Below the pieces are notes generated by a model, which saw nothing but the letters and a program-made list of their open reading frames with translations, made no database searches and had not been told where the DNA came from. Below are positions 22,968 to 34,210 of a DNA stretch of 64,000 nucleotides, one piece after another. Origin of the DNA: Rhynchopus sp. YZ270_cl-10 (taxonomy: Eukaryota > Euglenozoa > Diplonemea > Diplonemida > Diplonemidae); the NCBI GenBank assembly GCA_964035575.1, contig OZ037858.1, positions 1,426,001-1,490,000 of the forward strand, written 5' to 3'. How positions within the stretch are numbered: position 1 is the first letter of the stretch; the number at the start of each line of letters is the position of its first letter. Made by a program: the position numbers and the translations under genes.

Positions 22968-23442
22968 TTTATCTCCATTTCCATTCCCTTAGTTGAGATA
23001 TTTCGGAATTTTGATCTGAATTTCAAAATGCTGCCTAGAAGAAACAGAAAACCCGCTCAAATTGTTTTTAATCTTGCAAAAAAGATTTTTAGACCCTCCC
23101 CCTTTCCCTCCCATTTTGTGGCAGAACGGGTTTGCATGAAATATTGTATTCTCGCAAGTGCCCCAAAAAGCTTCCCTCCCCCTCTTGACAGACTCAAAGA
23201 CATCATACCCTGGGAAACAATAGACAGGAATGATTGTGGCAAATAAAGTGCATTTCCCCTCCGCCCTCCCTCGTTTGTGTTGTCGTCTGCGAAAGTTAAA
23301 GATGAGTAGATCACATCCTCGGGGTGGCTATGCTCATACCAAATAACCAAAAAAGTTACAACTGCATAAAAAAAGCAAAACTCCCTCACTCTATACTCAT
23401 ACCAAGTTTTCACATAAAAGCTGTGAATATCCCTATCCCCTT

Positions 23443-23496
23443 TTGGGTGACCTTTTTTTTTTGAGTACAGAACCTCTCCTCAGATAGGCAATATAG
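23443..23496 (+). repeat. Dispersed 'GTACAGAACC' element, copy 2
   Basis: GGGTGACC, a T-run, GAGTACAGAACC, then CTCCTCAGATAGGCAAT; matches 8347-8391. Confidence 0.45.
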
Positions 23497-24048
23497 TACT
23501 CCAAATAACTTGGCGTCCAAATAAATTTGGGCGGATTTTTTTTTGGGGGGTTTTGGGGGTAATTTGGCGATTTTTTTTTGCACTTCACCATGGGTGTTTT
23601 TACGTTATCGATAACGTTTTCCCACCCAATATTATGACTTTAAACACACTAGGAGTACTGTAGTCAATACTACTCAGATAGATGATACAAATAAAGCAAA
23701 CACAGATTATCCCATTTCAGGGGGGTCCCAGATGTGACAAAAAAATTCAAAAAAAGAAATAACCCCCCCTGAAAGAACTTGTTACATATTTCGTAAGACG
23801 CTATGCCCCTCTCTTGTTCGTGCCTTTTTTTCAAAAAAAAAAGTTACTTTACAAGACATGAGACATCTTTCAGGTTTTTAGTTCACCTCTCCCATCCCTC
23901 TCCGGATTAAAGCCGAATATCCCCCCGCTCTCCCCTTTTTTTCCCTTCTCCACCTAACTCCACATTTCGCACTGATACGTCCACAAGACGGCATCGTTTT
24001 TTTTTATTTGGACTTCCATTTTACCCATCGCTCTAAAAACGATAGTAG

Positions 24049-24137
24049 CAACGATTGGTGTGGCTGAAGGGGGGTGCGAAAAAGTGTGATAAAGTGCTAT
24101 TTTCTGCTATTTTGGGGTCGTCAGCCACACCAACGAT
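24049..24137. repeat. Foldback element, about 88 bp
   Basis: Arms CGATTGGTGTGGCTGA and TCAGCCACACCAACGAT are inverted. Its right half (CTATTTTGGGGTCGTCAGCC) recurs at 50304-50326. Confidence 0.6.
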
Positions 24138-24256
24138 GTGTACATATTCAGCGTTCCGTTTTTCTGCCTCTATTTCCCCCTAAAGGGGAAAAATACACAT
24201 CATTTGCGGACCTTAAAGAAACCCACACCATTTTACAGAACACCACTGAGAACACA

Positions 24257-25576
24257 ATGAAGCGAATACAAGGGTTCACAGCCTCATTTCGACTGAGAAA
24301 TCACACACGCCGCTGGAAGAGTGGCGTTCCGTACAGCGCGCTGACGACACACAGAGAGACCACGTTGGAGGCCCTTCTGCAGGCGGAAGGCGCGCCACAG
24401 GATGTCTCGATGCTGTACAACGACTGGGTGTGCGCACAGCGGAAGGTCACGGACAGTGTTATTGAGGGGCTCCTCATGCGTGCACTGTCGCTTGCGGAGG
24501 AGGTGCTGACCCTTGAGGAGGCACATGCCTTGGTGCGGCAGGTTTCAGAAGTGTATCAATTTGCTGAAGAAGACATGCTGGTGGTTCCTGCTAAGGCGGG
24601 GGTGCTTTTTGTACAGTGCTGTGCAGCTGTAGACCGGAAGGTGTTGACGACAATAGGAAAGTCTGTTGCGCTCGCATTATACGACAAACTGTTAACCGAA
24701 AAGTCCGGCAAAAAGTTTTCGCCGCGGTATAACGGAGAGCTGCTTGCTGCAGTGACGAGCTTGCGGTTGAGTGAAGAGGAGGAGGTGAAGCTGGTCAAGG
24801 AGGCACGACAGTTTGATATGTTTTCATCATTTCTTGCGCACCCGATCCGCATCCGCAGCCAGGCCTGCTTTGACATGATGGTGACACACAACCTCACCTT
24901 TGAGGACTCTCTTCTCGTCCTCCAACACATCTCCGCAAACCTCTGCTCCGGGTCCTCCCAGCACGTCACCACCTTGGTCACCAACCTCTACGGTGCTGAC
25001 AAAGCGCCGACCATCCCAGATGACTTCAATCTCCAAGCTGTCACAGAATACATCGATGCGTACTGTGGCCCCGATGTTGCAGGGCTTTTCGCAGAGGTGC
25101 TGGAGCGGGGTGATGTGATACCACAGAAAACATCTCTTGGTGAAGAGGATGCACGGCTCCTTCAGATCATTGGAAGAAGGGAGTGGGAAGGGATTGAACA
25201 GATAGACGGTGAGTTGCTTTCTGAGAAAGGCGTGGTGTGGTTGGAAAGGGTGGGAGAGCTGAGGCGTGCGGTGCAAAGTGGTGAGCTGGAGAAGCTGTCG
25301 AATGCAGGGGCACCTCTTCCGTTATTGGTGTACCACGCAGAGGAGGTGCTAAAGAGCGCACTCCCTGCAGGACGGAAGGTTGCAGTGCTTGAGGCAGCCT
25401 CCAGAGAGGTGCTGATCCAAGGGGGAGCTTTTGGTGACGCCTTGCTGGCCGCATATCTGCAGCGGCGGATGGCTGTATGGAAGAGGGAGGGAGGTGGCAA
25501 CATCGAAGCATTGGAGATGGAGTTTTCACTGCACATTCAGCAGAGCGCAGTGGTACACGTTGTGATCGGAATCTAA
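24257..25576 (+). CDS. Unknown helical protein, probable mitochondrial targeting
   Basis: Single exon, 439 residues. The first 30 residues (MKRIQGFTASFRLRNHTRRW) are rich in Arg, Ser and hydrophobics and nearly free of acids, as in mitochondrial presequences. The rest is predicted to be largely helical, with repeated pairs of amphipathic helices (for example SVIEGLLMRALSLAEEVLTL and LTFEDSLLVLQHISANLCSG). That suggests an alpha-solenoid, perhaps of the kind used in organellar RNA metabolism, but no PPR, RAP or other signature is clear. The frame is open upstream, but 24257 is the first ATG that gives a plausible targeting peptide. No family name is proposed. Confidence 0.75.
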   Translation: MKRIQGFTASFRLRNHTRRWKSGVPYSALTTHRETTLEALLQAEGAPQDVSMLYNDWVCAQRKVTDSVIEGLLMRALSLAEEVLTLEEAHALVRQVSEVYQFAEEDMLVVPAKAGVLFVQCCAAVDRKVLTTIGKSVALALYDKLLTEKSGKKFSPRYNGELLAAVTSLRLSEEEEVKLVKEARQFDMFSSFLAHPIRIRSQACFDMMVTHNLTFEDSLLVLQHISANLCSGSSQHVTTLVTNLYGADKAPTIPDDFNLQAVTEYIDAYCGPDVAGLFAEVLERGDVIPQKTSLGEEDARLLQIIGRREWEGIEQIDGELLSEKGVVWLERVGELRRAVQSGELEKLSNAGAPLPLLVYHAEEVLKSALPAGRKVAVLEAASREVLIQGGAFGDALLAAYLQRRMAVWKREGGGNIEALEMEFSLHIQQSAVVHVVIGI

Positions 25577-26279
25577 ATTCCCCAGGAGTGTCAGAATTTT
25601 GAAGAAAAAAAAAACACCTCAAAGAAAACTCCGACACCAAAATTCTCTTTTCTTGTCTAGTTATGACACTTCAATTTTATACACCGATTTTAGAAATTTT
25701 GTGTTTTTTTGGCAGTAAATCAACTTCCACTCCACTAATCTAATCGAGTAAAAATATGGTGGACTCAGCGGAGGTCAGTCCCGGCGGGGAAAATGCAGAA
25801 ATCAGCACAATAGTGCCTTTGTGAGATGCTTAAATGCAAAAATGGACCCCATTTTTGGGTGTATTTTTTAGGGGTCCCACGGAGCACGTGATTTTGATGT
25901 GAAAATTTTTGTCAAAAAAAATGTGAAAAATTACTATGTCGAGCTTTTGTGTGAAATAAAGCCAATGCAGAAATTTTTGAGTGTTTTTGACCATCTGTGG
26001 GTAGCGCATATTTTTTCTAGCAAAAGTGGATTTTTTGGGAATTTTTTGGGAATTTTGCACTTTTGTCGGAAATGGAAAAATAATACGACAGTGAAGTTAT
26101 GGGTGGAGGATTTTTTTCGGGTTTTGTATTTGAACGATCTGGTGCAAATGAAGTGAATGCCTGAAATTTTGACGACTTTGGAGACAATTTTTCGAACTCA
26201 GAAACAAATTGTCGATGGGGGGATTTTGGGGATTTTTGACCGAGATCTGACTTTTTTGTAAGGTGGACTTGAAGAAAAC
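25577..26279. other. Gene-free, degraded repeat sequence
   Basis: AT-rich. 25725-26020 resembles pieces of the large element family at 28498 and 47297 (CTCCACTAATC...; ATTACTATGTCGAG; ACCATCTGTGG), so it is probably an old diverged copy. No gene seen. Confidence 0.45.
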
Positions 26280-26284
26280 CTTGA

Positions 26285-27055
26285 AAAATTTTCCGCTCGC
26301 TTCGCTCGCGGATGTAATTTTTTACTAATGCTTGGTATTGTGTAATTGTTTTTGTATTGTGTTCGCTCGCGAACACAATACAAAACAATTACACAATATT
26401 CCCGCGCGCGAAGCGCGCGGGAAAGAATTTTTACGGGTAGTTTTTCGGAGAGAGGAAAAGGTAAATTCCCGCGCGCAAAGCGCGCGGGAAAAATTTTTTC
26501 GAGTAGTTTTTCCGCGAGCGAAGCGTGCGGGGAAAAATTTTTACGAGTAGTTGTTCCGCGAGCGAAGCGAGCGGGGGAAAAAATTAGGGGTAGTTTTTCC
26601 GCGAGCGAAGCGAGCGGTAAAGTAAATTCCCGCGCGCGAAGCGCGCGGGAAAAATTTTTAGGGGTAGTTTTTCTACAAGCGAAGCGAGCGGAAAAAGTAT
26701 ATTTTTACGAGTAGTTTTTCCGCGAGCGAAGCGAGCGGGGAAAAATTTTTACGGGTGGTTGTTCCGCGAGCGAAGCGAGCGGAAAAAGTATATTCCCGCG
26801 CGCGAAGCGCGCGGGAAACATTTTTACGAGTAGTTTTTCCGCGAGCGAAGCGAGCGGGGAAAAAAAATTAGGGGTAGTTTTTCTGCGAGCGAAGCGAGCG
26901 GAAAAAGTACATTTCCCGCGCGCGAAGAGCGCGGGGAAAATTTTTTACGGGTAGTTTTTCCGCGAGCGAAGAGAGCGGAAAAATTATATTCCCGCGAAAT
27001 TTTTTTAGGAAAAATTAGAAGGTGTACCTCCGCGAGCGCAGCGAGCGGACTTTTT
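26285..27055. repeat. Roughly 45-bp palindromic satellite
   Basis: About 15 or more GC-rich motifs alternate between CCGCGAGCGAAGCGAGCGG and the fully hairpin-forming CCGCGCGCGAAGCGCGCGG. They are joined by AT-rich linkers like AAAAATTTTTACGAGTAG followed by a T-run. Spacing is often 44-45 bp. All share the octamer GCGAAGCG. Isolated copies recur at 28459. Confidence 0.85.
26337..26397. repeat. Long near-perfect hairpin
   Basis: About 28 bp of stem: TGTAATTGTTTTTGTATTGT then GTTCGC, a short loop, and the inverse arm with one T fewer. It sits at the start of the palindromic satellite. Confidence 0.8.
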
Positions 27056-27426
27056 TTTTCAACTTACCTTCCTTCACCCCCCTGTAAGGGCAACCGTAGG
27101 TGAAGTAAGGTATAGTATTGAAATCGATGTGGGGGGGGAGTAAAGGGTCAATTTTACAAAACCAGATTTTGAGGAAAATTTTAGCCGAAAATGGGCCCCA
27201 CGTATAAGCAACCGGGCTCATATTTCTCAAAATTTAAGTGGTCAAAAAATTGTCCAATTTTCGAGATTGACCCCACCACTGCACGGGCGGAGCCCAAAAA
27301 TGCAAATAAGGACCCTTTTTAATTTGTTCTCTTGAAATGTGTAATTTCATGTTTTCGCGAAAGAAATAACAACTGATCCTACAAGGGTTGAAGGAAGGTG
27401 GTTGAAAACAACAATAACAACAAGGA

Positions 27427-27865
27427 CAAGTAATTGCTAAGAAAAAAGCGGGGTGTGCTGTGGAAAACTCCGCGTGATTTTCGAAACCACCGTAGCATCC
27501 TGGCGATTTGCTGGAGGTGCTGATGCGCCTGGTGTGATCGATGTGTTGTAGTCTGTGCATTCTGTGTTCCTTCCGCACTGCTCCAACGACGACGACAATG
27601 TGGGGAGCCTGTGGACAAAAACGAGCTGGACCACGCCGAGCCTGCCGAGCGGGCGTCCAACAACGCTATCGAGCAGATGGTGCTGGACGAAGAGGACAGC
27701 CCCCCTTCTTGAACGTTTCAGATGCTGGCGTCCCAGTGGGTCTGGCAGCGTACGAAGAGCGTTAGCATACCTGCAGAAGAGCAGAATGCTGGGTGTGTTG
27801 TAGATTATTTCTACAGGATGGAGTTCCACAGCACACCCCGTTTTTTTTCCGATAGCAATTACTTG
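27427..27865. mobile_element. 439-bp MITE with about 45-bp inverted ends
   Basis: Left end CAAGTAATTGCTA, then CGGGGTGTGCTGTGG and AACTCC. The right end is the inverse, ending TAGCAATTACTTG. The 350-bp interior has moderate GC and no intact gene. No target duplication is recognisable. Confidence 0.75.
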
Positions 27866-28497
27866 TTTTTTTTTGCAATTTTTGGGCAAAGTTCAAAAAT
27901 CCCAGCTAAAAATGGTCGGGAATGTTCTGCCGGGATTTTTGGACGATTCGTTTTTCCCGGACAAAAAACCCACACAAGTTATAAAGTGACACCCCCTTGT
28001 GTCAAGGACATGTCAACGACGTGTCAATATAGGCCCCCTCCGGAACACCAAGCGAGCGGAAGAAGGGTGTACACTCTTTGGTTGTAAAAGGTGCGTGCGT
28101 ACTGGGCAGCTTCACGCAACAGTTCCCGACCCGCTAGCGCGTGCCGCTCACAATAAAACAGCAAATTGGCTTGTGCCTGTACGAACTCGAAAACGGCCTC
28201 AAAAATAGGTGCTTTTGGGGACTCATACATGTGTATGACCAAAAACCAAGTGGCCTGAAGTGTGGTCTGTCCCTAGTTCCCAAGTAGAGCAAATCCCCAA
28301 AAAACCAATTAGCGAAGGACTTTTACACCATTGACCACAGATTTCATGTTATTTTACGGGTTTTTCGATGCACGTTTGTGAACTGGGAAGCATGCCACCA
28401 GTGATAAAATTTTACAACGAAAAAATGGCCAAAAGTAAAGAAATTTTACGGTGTACCTCCGCGAGCGAAGCGAGCGGTAACATTTTTGCGCCCATTC

Positions 28498-31400
28498 TTT
28501 TGAAAATGTGTCAGTAGGGTAACCAGGGGGTGATAACAAATATCTACTCCACTAATCGGGTTGAGAAAAAATGTCGTGAATTCGAGAGGGTTGTCATTCG
28601 GTTCAAAACGACACAACTTATCCACAGAAAAGTTTTTGATTTTGTCCCTACACACTCCACAAAATCCGGTGCGATCAACGAAAAATTCTTTTTCTGATTT
28701 CGTTTCTTTCTTTATCAGACTAGCTTAAACTCAGATGACAGTTTTTATTTTTGGGATTGAAATCAGCGGATCGAATTGAGTTAAATGCGGGGTCGTAGGG
28801 TCAAAAATTTACATCTGTGGTTTATTAAGTGAACGAGGCCCAGAGGATACGCCTAACGAGATCTTGGCTGATATGTGAACCTGTACTGTACTGTACTGTA
28901 CTGTACTGTACTGTACTGTACTGTACTGTACTGTACTGTACTGTACTGTACTGTACTGTACTGTACTGTACTGTACTGTACTGTACTGTACTGTACTGTA
29001 CTGTACTGTACTGTACTGTACTGTACTGTACTGTACTGTACTGTACTGTACTGTACTGTACTGTACTGTACTGTACTGTACTGTACTGTACTGTACTGTA
29101 CTGTACTGTACTGTACTGTACTGTACTGTACTGTACTGTACTGTACTGTACTGTACTGTACTGTACTGTACTGTACTGTACTGTACTGTACTGTACTGTA
29201 CTGTACTGTACTGTACTGTACTGTACTGTACTGTACTGTACTGTACTGTACTGTACTGTACTGTACTGTACTGTACTGTACTGTACTGTACTGTACTGTA
29301 CTGTACTGTACTGTACTGTACTGTACTGTACTGTACTGTACTGTACTGTACTGTACTGTACTGTACTGTACTGTACTGTACTGTACTGTACTGTACTGTA
29401 CTGTACTGTACTGTACTGTACTGTACTGTACTGTACTGTACTGTACTGTACTGTACTGTACTGTACTGTACTGTACTGTACTGTACTGTACTGTACTGTA
29501 CTGTACTGTACTGTACTGTACTGTACTGTACTGTGTACTGTACTGTACTGTACTGTACTGTACTGTACTGTACTGTACTGTACTGTACTGTACTGTACTG
29601 TACTGTACTGTACTGTACTGTACTGTACTGTACTGTACTGTACTGTACTGTACTGTACTGTACTGTACTGTACTGTACTGTACTGTACTGTACTGTACTG
29701 TACTGTACTGTACTGTACTGTACTGTACTGTACTGTACTGTACTGTACTGTACTGTACTGTACTGTACTGTACTGTACTGTACTGTACTGTACTGTACTG
29801 TACTGTACTGTACTGTACTGTACTGTACTGTACTGTACTGTACTGTACTGTACTGTACTGTACTGTACTGTACTGTACTGTACTGTACTGTACTGTACTG
29901 TACTGTACTGTACTGTACTGTACTGTACTGTACTGTACTGTACTGTACTGTACTGTACTGTACTGTACTGTACTGTACTGTACTGTACTGTACTGTACTG
30001 TACTGTACTGTACTGTACTGTACTGTACTGTACTGTACTGTACTGTACTGTACTGTACTGTACTGTACTGTACTGTACTGTACTGTACTGTACTGTACTG
30101 TACTGTACTGTACTGTACTGTGTACTGTACTGTACTGTACTGTGTACTGTACTGTACTGTACTGTACTGTACTGTACTGTACTGTACTGTACTGTACTGT
30201 ACTGTACTGTACTGTACTGTACTGTACTGTACTGTACTGTACTGTACTGTACTGTACTGTACTGTACTGTACTGTACTGTACTGTACTGTACTGTACTGT
30301 ACTGTACTGTACTGTACTGTACTGTACTGTACTGTACTGTACTGTACTGTACTGTGTACTGTGTACTGTACTGTACTGTACTGTACTGTACTGTACTGTA
30401 CTGTACTGTACTGTACTGTACTGTACTGTACTGTACTGTACTGTACTGTACTGTACTGTACTGTACTGTACTGTACTGTACTGTACTGTACTGTACTGTA
30501 CTGTACTGTACTGTACTGTACTGTACTGTACTGTACTGTACTGTACTGTACTGTACTGTACTGTACTGTGTACTGTACTGTACTGTACTGTACTGTACTG
30601 TACTGTACTGTACTGTACTGTACTGTACTGTACTGTACTGTACTGTACTGTACTGTACTGTACTGTACTGTACTGTACTGTACTGTACTGTACTGTACTG
30701 TACTGTACTGTACTGTACTGTACTGTACTGTACTGTACTGTGTACTGTACTGTACTGTACTGTGTACTGTACTGTACTGTACTGTGTACTGTACTGTACT
30801 GTACTGTACTGTACTGTACTGTACTGTACTGTACTGTACTGTACTGTACTGTACTGTACTGTACTGTACTGTACTGTACTGTACTGTACTGTACTGTACT
30901 GTACTGTACTGTACTGTACTGTACTGTACTGTACTGTACTGTACTGTACTGTACTGTACTGTACTGTACTGTACTGTACTGTACTGTACTGTACTGTACT
31001 GTACTGTACTGTACTGTACTGTACTGTGTACTGTGTACTGTACTGTACTGTACTGTACTGTACTGTACTGTACTGTACTGTACTGTACTGTACTGTACTG
31101 TACTGTACTGTACTGTACTGTACTGTACTGTACTGTACTGTACTGTACTGTACTGTACTGTACTGTACTGTACTGTACTGTACTGTACTGTACTGTACTG
31201 TACTGTACTGTACTGTACTGTACTGTACTGTACTGTACTGTACTGTACTGTACTGTACTGTACTGTGTACTGTACTGTACTGTACTGTACTGTACTGTAC
31301 TGTACTGTACTGTACTGTACTGTACTGTACTGTACTGTACTGTACTGTACTGTACTGTACTGTACTGTACTGTACTGTACTGTACTGTACTGTACTGTAC

Positions 31401-31700
31401 TGTACTGTACTGTACTGTGTACTGTACTGTACTGTACTGTACTGTACTGTACTGTACTGTACTGTACTGTACTGTACTGTACTGTACTGTACTGTGTACT
31501 GTGTAAAAACCATAGGGGGGACCCTATGGATTTTTGGATTTTGAACTGAAAATTTTGGAGCATAAATTTGGAGAACAAAATTACTATGTCCGAGTTTGAG
31601 GCCCAAAAATTCCATTAAAGCAAGAATTTTTAACTTTTGAGTATCTGTGGTACTCTCATATTTTTTCCTAACTCGCACAAAATTTCTAAAAACGGTGATA
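28498..31700. mobile_element. Large element, copy A, carrying the CTGTA array (right end unclear)
   Basis: Its left end (CGCCCATTCTTTTGAAAATG, then TCAGTAGGGTAACCAGG and CTCCACTAATCGGG) repeats the left end of the 47297 element. About 120 bp just left of the array (28753-28872) match 50750-50868 with few differences. The right flank has the same CCATAGGGGGGACCCTATGG palindrome. The right terminus has decayed or been lost. No transposase is visible. The exact end is an estimate. Confidence 0.55.
28881..31504. repeat. 2.6-kb pentanucleotide array (CTGTA)n with CTGTGTA variants
   Basis: More than 500 pentamer copies with about 15 heptamer variants (CTGTGTA), single or clustered, between 29531 and 31504. 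The first 650 bp are uninterrupted. Open frames of 650 to 940 codons cross it on both strands only because the unit lacks stops; they are not genes. Confidence 0.97.
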
Positions 31701-32145
31701 ATTTAGCAAAAAATGGGACAAACCATTCAAACCAAACAGCGAGATGCCAAAGAAAGGAGCCAATCTGCTAAGGAAGAAGAGGGAAAGACCATTCTAAGTG
31801 CTTGATGTAGCCGTGTCAACTAAACAAAAAAGATGGACGAGGTTTTTATATTTCTTAGGTCCTGGATATCAAGCGAGACCTTGATAAACTGTCCCCAGAG
31901 GGGGGTGATTCTCCCCATTTTTTTTTTCTCAGATTTTGTGTTTTTCTACGCAATTAAAAATAATAGCTTACCCCTTTACTCCTTTCTCCTCTTTTCTGTT
32001 CTCCCCACAAATTTCTATTCATACATCAAAATTCCCTTCACAAAAAAACAGAATATTTGTGGAAAAATATGCAGTACCCACCTTCCATTTTGATGTCATA
32101 ACTTCACCTTTTCTTTTCTCTTTGATCGAACAATCTCACCAAAAA
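31505..32145. other. Gene-free spacer
   Basis: Starts with the CCATAGGGGGGACCCTATGG palindrome and the decayed right part of the large element, then AT-rich DNA and a pyrimidine-rich leader to the next gene. Confidence 0.5.
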
Positions 32146-34035
32146 ATGGAGTCAAAAACGAAGCCAAAGATGTTAGGCGCACCTCCTATACAAAAAAAGG
32201 GTTATGGTGTACCGTTGGGTGCAGAGCACTTTGCAGCGCGCGTTGTGGCGGGGGTAGCTAGGAAGGAGGATGTTCGATTGATGCAGGAGGAGATGGACAA
32301 GGAGAAGCGCCATGAGGCAACCATGGGGCTGTTGTGGAAGTCGCTATCGGAGCGGAGACAGAGGGAGAAGCGTGAGGCGCTGTCACGGCATCGGGCGGAA
32401 ATGCTGTGGCATGCTTCGAAATTTGGCGACCCAAAACCATTCAGCGAGCTTCAAGCGCGTGTCCCCACTATGGCAAAGCTCATCACCCTCAAAGATTCTC
32501 GCCTTCGTACCCCCCTTCACTTTATCTGTAAAAACGGTTTCTATGATTGCCTCCGTGTCTGCCTTCCGGTACCCCGCAAATTCTTTTTTGATCCTTCTGG
32601 CAAAGACTATGAGGAATGGCGCAAAAAAAAGGTCGTCATCACACACACCTGCAGAACCCGCAGTGGCTACACACCGCTCCACTTTGCAGTCGTGGGGGGG
32701 CATATCTCTTGTGTCGAATATCTTTTGACGTATTTCAAGTTGACCGACACTTTGGAAGAAGAGTTCTATATAGACATCAATGGGCGCAGCGTGGTGGCGT
32801 TAGCGGAGGACTACGGGTGGAATGGGATTAAACAGTTGTTAGAGGCTACTATGGCACCGTTTTTTGAACGGCTTTTACTGCGGAAGCAGCGTGTTGTGGA
32901 GCGGGATCAGGAAACCCGACGAAATCGTATAGAAGATGAATGGCGCCGTATGGTCGACAAAGAGGAGGAACAGCACCGGAAGTTGTATCTTCTTGCATTG
33001 CATGAGATGGAGGTACGACGTGAAAAACAACGTTCAAAAGTGCGTGAAAAAGAGGCTTTAGTTCAAAATGAAAACAAAGATGTAACAGAATCGCACCAAG
33101 AATGGGTAGAATCCGTACGAAAACGCACTGAAGCCTTAGAGAAAACGAAGACTAAAAAGAGGACACAAAATGCGACCACACTTCCGTCACAAACTGCGTT
33201 GACGATGCGCCCCGAAACATATGGGAGGGGGGTAGGGAAACCGACGGCGTCATATTTACGACAACCGCTTGACCCTGAGTTGGTGAACAGCAGTCGTGGC
33301 GAGGATTGGATGCCTGGTGACCAGGCTGATTGGAAACGCGCAATGGAAGCTGAGGAAGCGGCGGTGGAGGACCATCGGGTGCAGCTACGCCGCTTGGAAG
33401 AGGCTGACAAACGCCCTGTCATGTTCCCACGCCTAGGTGTCGAGCTCAGTGAACGTATCAACTTCGGCCGCCTAGGCATGGTCAGCTTCGGGGGCCTCAG
33501 AGTCGTCTCTGTCAAGCCCGCCTCCCCTGCCGCCATTGCCGGCCTCCACGTAGACGACGTTCTACACAAAATCGACGACCTAAAGCTCACCACCCTCCAA
33601 GACATCCGCTCCTACATCACCCAAAACGCAATACCAACAGGGCATGACTCCCCTCCATTATCCATAGAGCTGACAAGAGGAAATGATGCCCTGCAAATCG
33701 TAGTGCAGCCGTTGGTGACGAGGAAGGAGGGCCATGGAAGCAGTAGCTTGAAGGTGAAGGCGGTGGGGAGTCTGTGGACTGCAGGGGGTGAGGTGCCGTC
33801 GGTGAAGCCAGTACGGCAGTTTGCTGCGTGGAGGCCAGGGGGGAAGAGCATTGCCGCGCTCAGCAACACAGCCGGGGAGGGGGGGTGTCCGTTCACCGCA
33901 GCGCGGAGCACGCTGCTCAAGGCGAACACCTCTCCAGAGAGGGAACGCCCCTGGGCTAGCCCGCCCCCAGCACGCAGAGGTCCAGCCCCGCTTGATGTAA
34001 TGTACGCCCGCCATGATGTGCCGTGGGTTGCCTGA
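32146..34035 (+). CDS. Ankyrin, coiled-coil and PDZ-domain protein
   Basis: Single exon, 629 residues from the ATG at 32146, the first in a leader that ends in an A-run. Order of parts: a charged N-terminal helix; ankyrin-type repeats near residues 112-145 (RTPLHFICKNGFYDCLRVCL) and 168-195 (GYTPLHFAVVGGHISCVEYL); a Lys/Glu/Arg-rich coiled coil near 235-345; and near 450-525 a PDZ-like domain (GLRVVSVKPASPAAIAGLHV, DDVLHKIDD, PLSIELTRG). The Pro/Gly-rich tail looks disordered. The layout is that of a scaffold or anchoring protein; flagellar or cortical location is a guess. The gene at 17936 has a related ankyrin-plus-coiled-coil build. Confidence 0.85.
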   Translation: MESKTKPKMLGAPPIQKKGYGVPLGAEHFAARVVAGVARKEDVRLMQEEMDKEKRHEATMGLLWKSLSERRQREKREALSRHRAEMLWHASKFGDPKPFSELQARVPTMAKLITLKDSRLRTPLHFICKNGFYDCLRVCLPVPRKFFFDPSGKDYEEWRKKKVVITHTCRTRSGYTPLHFAVVGGHISCVEYLLTYFKLTDTLEEEFYIDINGRSVVALAEDYGWNGIKQLLEATMAPFFERLLLRKQRVVERDQETRRNRIEDEWRRMVDKEEEQHRKLYLLALHEMEVRREKQRSKVREKEALVQNENKDVTESHQEWVESVRKRTEALEKTKTKKRTQNATTLPSQTALTMRPETYGRGVGKPTASYLRQPLDPELVNSSRGEDWMPGDQADWKRAMEAEEAAVEDHRVQLRRLEEADKRPVMFPRLGVELSERINFGRLGMVSFGGLRVVSVKPASPAAIAGLHVDDVLHKIDDLKLTTLQDIRSYITQNAIPTGHDSPPLSIELTRGNDALQIVVQPLVTRKEGHGSSSLKVKAVGSLWTAGGEVPSVKPVRQFAAWRPGGKSIAALSNTAGEGGCPFTAARSTLLKANTSPERERPWASPPPARRGPAPLDVMYARHDVPWVA

Positions 34036-34210
34036 ATAATTCGCCGAAAATTTTTTCATTTCTTCCAACCCCTTCCAGGTACTTAACAGTACTGCGGGAG
34101 ACTAACTTTAAAGAAGTATGAAACGGCTTAGGTTTGGGTTGGCTTTCATTGATATCCCCCCTCCCCCATTCCCCCCCATCTCTCACTATCCACATAGGTA
34201 GCAATCAAAA

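Larger units (their letters stand above)
21326..24256. other. Gene-free spacer with dispersed motif copies
   Basis: About 2.9 kb without a convincing gene, rich in poly-T and poly-A runs and CT microsatellite (22168-22190). It includes dispersed motifs at 21440, 21761, 22899 and 23443, a 16-bp palindrome ACGTTATCGATAACGT near 23601, and a foldback at 24049-24137. Confidence 0.6.

Noticed and set aside
27437-27889. 150-codon minus-strand frame within the MITE
   Set aside because: It spans both inverted ends of the element and resembles no protein; a chance frame in GC-richer DNA.
28829-31678. Open frames of 650-940 codons on both strands across the CTGTA array, and similar ones at 1854-2412, 7896-8342 and 50719-52152
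   Set aside because: A 5-, 7- or 9-bp unit without stop codons stays open in many frames. Translations are pure LYCTV, YSTVQ or YTV repeats with no unique domain, so these are not genes.
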